64,000 nt of DNA from Opitutaceae bacterium (lineage in GTDB: Bacteria > Verrucomicrobiota > Verrucomicrobiia > Opitutales > Opitutaceae): NCBI GenBank assembly GCA_027490995.1, contig JAIXWY010000011.1, positions 124,001 to 188,000 on the forward strand, in the 5' to 3' direction. Below are positions 34,767 to 41,921 of this stretch, piece after piece. Below the pieces are notes generated by a model. It was not told where the DNA came from, did no database searches, and saw nothing but the letters and a program-made list of their open reading frames with translations. Position numbers and translations under genes: made by a program. How positions within the stretch are numbered: the first letter of the stretch is position 1; every line of letters starts with the position of its first letter.

Positions 34767-35759
34767 TCACGGTGCAAACGACCACCAGAGCGCGGCCGCC
34801 AGCGCGAGCCGGTACACCGCGAACGCGGTGAGGCCGTGGCGGGAGAGGTGTCGCAGGAGGAAACGGACGGCGAGCGCCGCCGAGAGGGCGGCGGCGAGTC
34901 CGCCAATCAGGACCGGCGTCCAGCCTAGTCCGGCAATCATCGCGGGTCCGGTCCGCACACCCTTGTACAGTGCGGCACCGGCAAGCACGGGGAGCCCGAC
35001 GAGAAAGCTGAACTCCGCCGCGCGCGCGGGGGCGAGTCCGCAGGCGTAGCCTCCCACAATCGTGACCATTGCTCGGCTCATGCCGGGCCACAGGGCCAAG
35101 CATTGGGCGCAGCCGATGCCGAGCGCCTGAGTGGCCGAGAGGTCGGCCCCGGTCTTGAGCGGAGCCGGCGGATGCGAGCGGCGCCAGCGTTCGGCGGCGA
35201 GCATCAGCAAGGCTCCGACCACGAGCGCGGCGGTGACCGTGCGCGGGGAAAAGAGATGCGTCTCGATCCACGGCCCGAGCAGCAGCCCGGCCAGCACCAC
35301 GGGCGCCACCGCGAAGATCACGTTCCGCAGCAGCGTTCGGCCGGCGACGCTTCGACCGACCAATCCCCGCAGCATACTGCGGACGTCGGCTCCGCAGATC
35401 AGGAGTACCGCCAGAATCGCTCCAGCCTGGATGACCACGAGGTACGAATCGATCGCGCGCTTGCGGGTGAGCGGGATTCCGTCGGGTTGGGCGGCGCTGG
35501 GGGCGCGCTGCCAGAGGACTTCGCCGCCGGGCCCGCGCAAGGGGGTGGCGTCCTCCAGTCCGAGGAGCTCGGCGGCGATGATCAGGTGCCCGGTGGAGGA
35601 GATCGGCAGGAATTCAGTGATCCCCTCGACGACTCCGAGGATGACGGCGGAGTGCAGCGGCAGAGGGGCGGGCGCCGGAGGGGGGGGGAGGCTGGTGGCT
35701 GCCGGAGCGCGGGCGACCCATGCGCCGGCGAGCAGAATCACGAGAGCGAGGACGCGCAC
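34767..35759 (-). CDS. uppP: Undecaprenyl-diphosphatase UppP (BacA)
   Basis: Integral membrane enzyme that recycles the lipid carrier of peptidoglycan and LPS O-antigen synthesis. The 330 residues show LGVVEGITEFLPISSTGHLI (Glu45 and Glu49 of the EXXXE motif) and LWPGMSRAMVTIVGGYACGL, the second conserved loop, with Ala in place of the usual second Ser of PGxSRS. An additional N-terminal hydrophobic segment and Ala/Pro linker (1-34), not present in E. coli BacA, may be a signal peptide. An extended loop (about 70-95) also looks longer than usual. It is divergent from trpD. Confidence 0.93.
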   Translation of the reverse strand: MRVLALVILLAGAWVARAPAATSLPPPPAPAPLPLHSAVILGVVEGITEFLPISSTGHLIIAAELLGLEDATPLRGPGGEVLWQRAPSAAQPDGIPLTRKRAIDSYLVVIQAGAILAVLLICGADVRSMLRGLVGRSVAGRTLLRNVIFAVAPVVLAGLLLGPWIETHLFSPRTVTAALVVGALLMLAAERWRRSHPPAPLKTGADLSATQALGIGCAQCLALWPGMSRAMVTIVGGYACGLAPARAAEFSFLVGLPVLAGAALYKGVRTGPAMIAGLGWTPVLIGGLAAALSAALAVRFLLRHLSRHGLTAFAVYRLALAAALWWSFAP

Positions 35760-35837
35760 GTCCGGAACGTCGCCACTTTGGCGGACTGGCGCAAATTTAT
35801 TTGCGGCCGGGGGATGCTCCGGGCTGTCTCGCGGTCT

Positions 35838-36881
35838 ATGGGCCTTGAGGAATTGACCCGGACTTTGACGGAGCGGCGCGAACTATCCGGTGAGGACATC
35901 GCGTTCGCGGCGGCTGCGCTGGCGGACCCGACCGGTACCGACGAGGTCAAGGCATCGTTCCTGTCCGCACTCGCGGCCAAGGGCGAGACGGCGTCGGAGA
36001 TTGCGGCCTTCGCGCGGGAGTTTCGCGCTCGTGCGGTGGATCCCGGCGTCGGTGAGTGGTCTGGTCGAGCGATCGACATCGTCGGCACCGGGGGAGACCA
36101 TGCCGGGGGATTCAACATTTCGAGCCTCGTTGTACTGATCCTCGCGAGCGCTGGGGTCGTGGTGATGAAGCACGGGAACCGAGGCATTACGTCGAAGTGC
36201 GGCAGCGCGGATCTGCTTTCGGCATTGGGTGTGCGGCTCGATGCTCCACCCGAGCTTGTGCGTCGCGCCTTGGCGGAACTGGGTTACGCGTTCTTCTTCG
36301 CACCGGCGTACCATCCTGCGTTTCGCCACATTGCGCCCGTGCGCAAGCTGCTCGCCTCACGTGGTCAGCGAAGCGTGTTCAACATCCTTGGGCCGGTGAT
36401 CAATCCGGGTCGTCCGGCGCACGTTGTGATGGGAGTATTCTCGGCGGCGTGGGTGCCGGTGCTGGCGGACGTGCTCGAGGAGTTGGGTGTCGAGGCGGGG
36501 CTCACCGCACATGGCGATCTCGGGGGAGGGCGTGGAATCGACGAATTGACCACCGCAACGCCGAACCGTGTCCGCGGTGCCGGGCGGATGCGCGAGATCG
36601 ATGGCTGGTGGCAGCCGCAGGATTTCGGATTTACCCAGGGAACGTTCGACGGTCTGCGCGGGGGAGACGTGGCCGAGAACCTCGCCATTGTTGATGCGAT
36701 CCTCGCCGGGCGGGCACCTTCGGTTTTGATCGATACGCTGCTCTTCAATGCCGCCACGGCGCTCTGGCTCACGCAGACCGTGCCGAGCGTACAGGAGGGG
36801 GTGGACCTTGCGCGCGACCGGCTCCTCGGGGGGGCAGTGCGTCAAAAGATCGCGGCAACGCGGGAGTTCTACGCTGCTTAA
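35838..36881 (+). CDS. trpD: Anthranilate phosphoribosyltransferase TrpD
   Basis: Transfers phosphoribose from PRPP to anthranilate in tryptophan synthesis. The 347 residues include the helical N-terminal domain, DIVGTGGDHAGGFNISS (PRPP loop, about 80-96), VVVMKHGNRGITSKCGSADLL (about 111-131), FFFAPAYHPAFRHIAPVRK and SVFNILGPVINPGRPAH. The ATG at 35838 is used; an in-frame ATG at 35814 preceded by a G-rich stretch is possible. glmM starts one base after its stop codon and trpF follows, forming trpD-glmM-trpF. Confidence 0.96.
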   Translation: MGLEELTRTLTERRELSGEDIAFAAAALADPTGTDEVKASFLSALAAKGETASEIAAFAREFRARAVDPGVGEWSGRAIDIVGTGGDHAGGFNISSLVVLILASAGVVVMKHGNRGITSKCGSADLLSALGVRLDAPPELVRRALAELGYAFFFAPAYHPAFRHIAPVRKLLASRGQRSVFNILGPVINPGRPAHVVMGVFSAAWVPVLADVLEELGVEAGLTAHGDLGGGRGIDELTTATPNRVRGAGRMREIDGWWQPQDFGFTQGTFDGLRGGDVAENLAIVDAILAGRAPSVLIDTLLFNAATALWLTQTVPSVQEGVDLARDRLLGGAVRQKIAATREFYAA

Positions 36882-36882
36882 C

Positions 36883-38223
36883 ATGACGCGGCGCTTCTTT
36901 GGCACCGATGGTATTCGCGGGCCGGTGGGCGGTCCTTTGATCAATCCCGAGTTCGCGGCGCGTCTGGGGGCTGCCGCCGGGAAATGGTCCGGCGGCGGTG
37001 GCATGGCCGTGATCGGGCGCGACACCCGGGCATCGGGCGTCGCGATCGAGGCGGCGGTGGCGCGGGGGCTAACCTCCGTCGGGATGAAGGTCGTTTCGCT
37101 GGGGGTCTTGCCAACCCCGGCGATCGCCCGGGCCGTCCGGGATCGGACCGCGGCCCTCGGCGTGGTGATCACGGCCTCTCACAATCCCGCGTCCGACAAT
37201 GGCGTGAAATTTTTCGGCCCCGGTGGCACGAAGCTGGATGACGCCGCGGAGGCGGCGATCGAGGCTCGGCTGCCGGCCGGTCCCGCGCCGGTTGCGGACG
37301 TGAGCATGGAACGCGATGAAGCGGCATTGCATCGCTATATCGATACCATGGTCGATGTCCTGCCTCCTCACGCCCTCGCCGGTTGGCGGATCGTGCTGGA
37401 TGCCGCGAACGGGGCGACGGCCGTCTCCAGTCCCGCGGTTCTGCGACGACTGGGAGCCGAGGTCGAACTGCTCGGCGCGTCTCCGGACGGCGTCAACATC
37501 AACGACGGTGTCGGCAGCGAGCACCCGGAGGCGCTCGCAGCGCGGGTACAGGCGTGGCGGGGGCGGATTGGCATCGCCCATGACGGCGATGGTGATCGCT
37601 GCGTCGTATGTGACGAGTCGGGTGGGGTGCTCGACGGGGATGAGGTCCTGACCATCCTCGGCCTTCACGCGTTGCGCACAGGCCGGTTGGTGAATCGTGA
37701 GTTGGTGATCACAGTGCAGAGTAACCTCGGGGTGGATGAGGCCCTTCGCTCCGCCGGTGGAACGGTATTTCGGACGGCGGTGGGAGATCGCTATGTGCTC
37801 GAACGCATGCGTGCGTCGGGTGCGTCGCTCGGTGGCGAATCCAGCGGTCACGTGGTGTGCGCCGATTTGGCGATGACCGGCGACGGACTCGCCACGGCAC
37901 TGCGCATGCTCGCGGTCATGCGGGACACGGGGGCCCCGCTCTCGGAGTTGCGAAAACAGTTGCGGCGATTTCCGCAGGTGACCCGGAGCGTGATCGTGCC
38001 CGAGCGCCGTCCGTTGGAGGCGTGCCTGCGGCTTGCGAACGAGATGGCGGCCCTTGAACGCGAACTGGCAGGGGCGGGTCGGGTCCTCGTGCGCTACTCG
38101 GGAACCGAGCCCAAGCTTCGTCTCTTGGTGGAGGCGCGTGACGAGGTCTCGGCGCGGCACGGAGTGGATCGGCTGGAGGCGGCCGCGCGAACCGATCTTT
38201 CCCTTCCGTCGGGGAGTGAGTAG
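36883..38223 (+). CDS. glmM: Phosphoglucosamine mutase GlmM
   Basis: Converts glucosamine 6-phosphate to glucosamine 1-phosphate for UDP-GlcNAc, feeding peptidoglycan and LPS. The 446 residues begin RRFFGTDGIRGPVGG, with the phosphoserine in VVITASHNPASDNGVKFFG (Ser99), the metal loop GIAHDGDGDRCVVCD (about 227-241), GGESSGHVV for sugar binding and the phosphate-binding VRYSGTEPKLRLLVEA near the end. It lies between trpD (one-base gap) and trpF (nine-base gap), so it is very likely co-expressed with tryptophan genes although the pathways are unrelated. Confidence 0.96.
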   Translation: MTRRFFGTDGIRGPVGGPLINPEFAARLGAAAGKWSGGGGMAVIGRDTRASGVAIEAAVARGLTSVGMKVVSLGVLPTPAIARAVRDRTAALGVVITASHNPASDNGVKFFGPGGTKLDDAAEAAIEARLPAGPAPVADVSMERDEAALHRYIDTMVDVLPPHALAGWRIVLDAANGATAVSSPAVLRRLGAEVELLGASPDGVNINDGVGSEHPEALAARVQAWRGRIGIAHDGDGDRCVVCDESGGVLDGDEVLTILGLHALRTGRLVNRELVITVQSNLGVDEALRSAGGTVFRTAVGDRYVLERMRASGASLGGESSGHVVCADLAMTGDGLATALRMLAVMRDTGAPLSELRKQLRRFPQVTRSVIVPERRPLEACLRLANEMAALERELAGAGRVLVRYSGTEPKLRLLVEARDEVSARHGVDRLEAAARTDLSLPSGSE

Positions 38224-38232
38224 CGTGGTCCG

Positions 38233-38895
38233 ATGATCTCTGGAATCCGGCTCAAGGTCTGCGGCTTGACCTCGCTCGTTGATGCGGAGGCGGCGGACGC
38301 CATTGGCGCGGATTATCTCGGCTTCATCCTTTATCCCAAGTCGCCGCGACACGTCACGCTGGCGCAGTTTTCGGCGATGATCGCCCGGCTTCCCCCGGGA
38401 CGTCGTCCGGTTGCGGTGATGGTGGAGCCTTCTCCCGTGGAGCTCGCCGCGGCGGCAGGCGCGGGGTTTGCAGCGGTGCAGGTACACTTCCGCGCCGAGA
38501 CGCCCTTGGCGCAAGTACAGGCATGGAGTGGTCAGATCGGGACCGAGCGCCTTTGGCTGGCGCCCAAGCTTCCGCCGGATCGGGAATTCTCCCCGGAATG
38601 GTTGCCGCTCGCGCGCACCTTCCTGGTCGACACCTTCCACGCCGCCGGATTCGGCGGTTCGGGTCAGACGGGGGACTGGGAGGCTTATGCGCGCCTGCGG
38701 AGCGAACATCCGGACCATCACTGGATTCTTGCCGGAGGGCTGAAGTCCGAGAACGTGGCGGAGGCGCTCCGCCGCTCGGGAGCGCGCTGGATTGACGTGA
38801 ACAGCGGCGTCGAGTCGGCGCCGGGCGTCAAGGACGCGGCAAGGTTGCGGGCCTGCGCGGAGGCGATCCGCGCAGCGGCCGCGGCTCAGCGCTGA
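38233..38895 (+). CDS. trpF: Phosphoribosylanthranilate isomerase TrpF
   Basis: Amadori isomerase that follows TrpD in tryptophan synthesis. The 220-residue barrel has LKVCGLTSLVDAEAADAIGA (Cys10 is the general base), DYLGFILYPKSPRHV, LVDTF (Asp near 131 as general acid) and WILAGGLKSENVAEAL plus IDVNSGVESAPGVKD for phosphate binding. It is in one direction with trpD and glmM. The stop codon overlaps the convergent sulfatase stop in a ten-base palindrome (TCAGCGCTGA). Confidence 0.96.
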   Translation: MISGIRLKVCGLTSLVDAEAADAIGADYLGFILYPKSPRHVTLAQFSAMIARLPPGRRPVAVMVEPSPVELAAAAGAGFAAVQVHFRAETPLAQVQAWSGQIGTERLWLAPKLPPDREFSPEWLPLARTFLVDTFHAAGFGGSGQTGDWEAYARLRSEHPDHHWILAGGLKSENVAEALRRSGARWIDVNSGVESAPGVKDAARLRACAEAIRAAAAAQR

Positions 38896-40325
38896 GGCAG
38901 CAACGCGCGTGGTCGATTGGCCGGGCCCGGTTTAGGTACGGGTAGCGTCCGCAGGAACGCCGCAGCCTCGGCCTGCGGTTCAGCGTACGTCCTGTCATCG
39001 GCGCGATTATGGAACTCACCTGGATCGTCGGCGTGCCAGTAAAACTCTCGTCCGGCTCGGCCCTCGTCCCACTCGGTGTAGCGCCAGAACGGACCGATGA
39101 TCGTGCGCGCCATGACATCGCGGCGGGCCTCGACGTCGTAGTGGTAGACGAGACTCGCGGCCGGAGGTGAGGAGGGGGGAGGCGAAGAGGAGAGGGTTGC
39201 GATAAGAGAGCGTCCCTCGAGACCCTCGGGAACAGCGAAACCGCACGCCTCAGCGAGGGTCGGATAAAGGTCCACCAGTTCGACCGACTGCGTCACCACC
39301 TGGCCGGCGGGAAGGTTGCCGCCGGCCAGGATGAACGGCACGCGTGTCGAGGCACCGAATGCGGACAGCTTGGCCCAGAGCCCGCCGTGATCACCCAGAT
39401 GGAAGCCGTGGTCGGAGATGAGCGCGACCACGGTGGAAGACCAGAGATCCTGGCGATCGAGTTCGTCCATCAGTTCGCCGAGGAGCGAATCGATGAAGGA
39501 GATGCATGCGTAGTAGCCGCGGAGCGCCTCGAGCTGGGACTCGGGTGCCGCGAAACCGCTCAGTTCGGTCTGTAGGGCGATGGCCGGCACTCCGCGCAGC
39601 GGGGGCTCGGCCGCACGCTGGAGCGCCGCGTCCGGGTAAAGTGCGAAGAAGCGCGCGGGCGCCGTCCAAGGCAGGTGCGGCTTGTGGAGACCGAGGGCAA
39701 GAAACCACGGCGATTCCTGGGTGCGTGGCGAACGCAGGTGCGCGAGAATGGTCCGCGCGTTGAGGCCATCGCGCGTGCTCGCTCCGTCCGACGAGAGCGG
39801 GCGTCCGGAAGGTCGCCCGTCGCCGCCGCCATAGCGCGCTTCGAGCGCCGCTCGCTCCTCGGCATCCTGTGTTGGACCGTCCTGATAAGCGTCCCACGAC
39901 GCGGCGTCATTGGTCGCGCGGTTATGGAAGACCTTGCCGGCCCCAGCGGTGAAGTAGCCTTGGTTGCGGAAGAACTGGGGTAGCAGCACCGCTTCGGGAA
40001 GGGCGGTGCGTGCGGGGGTGTTGAGGACGTAGACGCCCGTCGACTCGGGACGGCGTCCGCTGAGGAACGAGACGCGACTGGGGTTGCACAACGGGTATTG
40101 GCAGTGGGCTCGGTCGAAGCGAACGCCCCGTCGGGCAAGCCGATCGATGTTGGGCGATTGCACGACCGGATGGCCGTAGGCGCCGAGGTCGGTGTTGAGA
40201 TCGTCGACGACGATGAGCAGGACGTTCCGGGTTGCCGGAGTCCGTGCGTGAGACCCCGACGCAAAGGACGCGGCGGCGAGCGCGGCGAGTGCGAAGACAG
40301 ACAGCCTGCCGAGGCGATGGAGCAC
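38886..40325 (-). CDS. Secreted sulfatase (formylglycine type, iduronate-2-sulfatase-like)
   Basis: A 479-residue type I sulfatase with an N-terminal signal peptide (about 8-26, VFALAALAAASFASGS). The metal site begins NVLLIVVDDLNTDLG and the signature CNPSRVSFLSGRRPE carries Cys80, which must be oxidised to formylglycine for activity. FLALGLHKPHLPW and LISDHGFHLGDHGG supply further active-site residues. I use GTG at 40325, 13 bases behind the preceding sulfatase gene, because an ATG 54 bases upstream overlaps that gene. It is the third gene of the receptor-sulfatase operon and probably cleaves sulfate esters in the periplasm. No maturase gene is in the window. Confidence 0.92.
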   Translation of the reverse strand: MLHRLGRLSVFALAALAAASFASGSHARTPATRNVLLIVVDDLNTDLGAYGHPVVQSPNIDRLARRGVRFDRAHCQYPLCNPSRVSFLSGRRPESTGVYVLNTPARTALPEAVLLPQFFRNQGYFTAGAGKVFHNRATNDAASWDAYQDGPTQDAEERAALEARYGGGDGRPSGRPLSSDGASTRDGLNARTILAHLRSPRTQESPWFLALGLHKPHLPWTAPARFFALYPDAALQRAAEPPLRGVPAIALQTELSGFAAPESQLEALRGYYACISFIDSLLGELMDELDRQDLWSSTVVALISDHGFHLGDHGGLWAKLSAFGASTRVPFILAGGNLPAGQVVTQSVELVDLYPTLAEACGFAVPEGLEGRSLIATLSSSPPPSSPPAASLVYHYDVEARRDVMARTIIGPFWRYTEWDEGRAGREFYWHADDPGEFHNRADDRTYAEPQAEAAAFLRTLPVPKPGPANRPRALLPQR

Positions 40326-40338
40326 GGGCGGACGACGA

Positions 40339-41910
40339 TTAGGATTGGCGCTGGTCGGGCAACGCACCCTTCCAGCCACGACGCCACGCCGACAACAGTT
40401 TATCCTGAAGCTCGCTTACCGCGGGTTGCCCGGCGAGATTGTCGTTCTCTTCGGGGTCCTTCGCGTGGTCGTAAAGCTCGATGGACTTGATCTGCTCCGG
40501 AGCCTCGCGATCGACCCAGACCGTGAGACGGTGCTGTTCGGTGCGCATCGAATAGCCCATGAGGCGGCCTTCCTTTAGGTTGCGAGGATATTGGGAGAAG
40601 GCGGCCGATTTCCACGGACGATCGGGATTGTCGAGCAGTGGTCGGAGGCTGACGCCCTCAACGTGGGCGGGGATGGGTAGGCCGGCGAGGTCGGCGAGCG
40701 TTGGATAGATGTCGACAAACTCCACCAATGAGCGGGAAGGCCGACCCGCGCCCCTTGTCTGGGGGGCGGCGATGATCAACGGCGCGTTCGTGTCGTTTTC
40801 AGCGTTGCTGTGTTTGCACCACGCATCGTGCTCCCCGAGCTTCCAGCCGTGGTCTCCCCAGAGCACCACGATCGTGTTGTCGGCGATTCCAAGGCGGTCG
40901 AGCTCGTCGAGTACCCGGCCGATCTGCGCATCGGTGTAACTGATCGCGGCATAGTAACCGTGCTTGAGCTGCCGGGCGAGATCATCGGGGATCGAGCCCT
41001 CCGGGATGCCGTGATAGGCGCGCATTTCGCTCCCGGGAAGGATCGCGTGCTCTGGCGCGCCGCGGGGCCGGAAGCGATTGGTCGCGAGCGGAATGGAGGC
41101 CGGGTCGTAGAGATCCCAGTACTTTTTCGGCGAAACGAACGGCAAGTGCGGCTTCGTAAATCCCACCGCGAGGAAGAAAGGCTGGGTCTGCTTCTGGAAT
41201 TCGCGCAAGCGGTCGATCGCGAAGTCCGCGACCTTGCCGTCTTGGAACGTATCATCCGGCACGTCCGCTCCCTCGAAGGCCGGACCGCGGGAGTTCCGGC
41301 GCGAGGAGGGCGCGCCGGCGGCGGCGTTAGCCGCCGGATCGCCCGCGGCGGCAGCCTTCCGCCGCGCCTTGCGACTTGAAGCCTCGTTGCTCCCTTCGGT
41401 CGCGTACTGCCGTTCGTGCAGGGCCAGGTTCTCGGGGAGGGCGTAAGGCGGGGCCTTGGGTGTGTACCACGGCGTCGACCACGTGGGCGCGTCATCGTAG
41501 CCACCGTGATAGATCTTGCCGGTGCCCTGCACAAAGTAGCCATTCTGGCGAAATAGCTGACCCACCGTGACCACGTCGGGCATGGCGACCCGGAAGTGGG
41601 TGACCAAGTCCCAGACCCGCGTCGTGTCCGGTCTTGCGCCGGTCATGACACTGGTCCGCGACGGCGAGCATACCGCCTGCTGACAATAGGCCCGCGTGAA
41701 GGCGACCCCGCGTTGGGCCAGACGGTCGATGTTTGGACTCTTAACGATCGGATTCCCGTAGCAACCGAGCTCGGGGCGCAGGTCGTCGACAACGAGAAAC
41801 AGCACGTTGGGCCGCTGGCCCGGAGCTGCTCCCGCCCAGCAGGCGATCGCTGCGACGAAAACAACGATGCGGAGTGCTTGGGCAGCGAGCGTGCGGCGAG
41901 GGTGCGGCAT
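40339..41910 (-). CDS. Secreted sulfatase with low-complexity insertion
   Basis: A 523-residue type I sulfatase: signal peptide (about 11-29, QALRIVVFVAAIACWAG), NVLFLVVDDLRPELGCYGNP, formylglycine motif CSPSRTSVMTGARPD (Cys81) and VLWGDHGWKLGEHDAWCKHS. An unusual Ala/Arg/Ser-rich stretch (about 172-213, for example SSRKARRKAAAAGDPAANA) interrupts the fold before FEGADVPDD; it is probably an exposed loop. The ATG at 41910 lies 11 bases after the TonB receptor stop, indicating co-transcription. The likely substrate is a sulfated glycan taken up by that receptor. Confidence 0.92.
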   Translation of the reverse strand: MPHPRRTLAAQALRIVVFVAAIACWAGAAPGQRPNVLFLVVDDLRPELGCYGNPIVKSPNIDRLAQRGVAFTRAYCQQAVCSPSRTSVMTGARPDTTRVWDLVTHFRVAMPDVVTVGQLFRQNGYFVQGTGKIYHGGYDDAPTWSTPWYTPKAPPYALPENLALHERQYATEGSNEASSRKARRKAAAAGDPAANAAAGAPSSRRNSRGPAFEGADVPDDTFQDGKVADFAIDRLREFQKQTQPFFLAVGFTKPHLPFVSPKKYWDLYDPASIPLATNRFRPRGAPEHAILPGSEMRAYHGIPEGSIPDDLARQLKHGYYAAISYTDAQIGRVLDELDRLGIADNTIVVLWGDHGWKLGEHDAWCKHSNAENDTNAPLIIAAPQTRGAGRPSRSLVEFVDIYPTLADLAGLPIPAHVEGVSLRPLLDNPDRPWKSAAFSQYPRNLKEGRLMGYSMRTEQHRLTVWVDREAPEQIKSIELYDHAKDPEENDNLAGQPAVSELQDKLLSAWRRGWKGALPDQRQS

Positions 41911-41921
41911 GAAGTGATGAA

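Noticed and set aside
37069..38721. Long open frame (550 codons) antisense to glmM and trpF
   Set aside because: Spans two well-supported genes on the other strand; composition is typical of a shadow frame.
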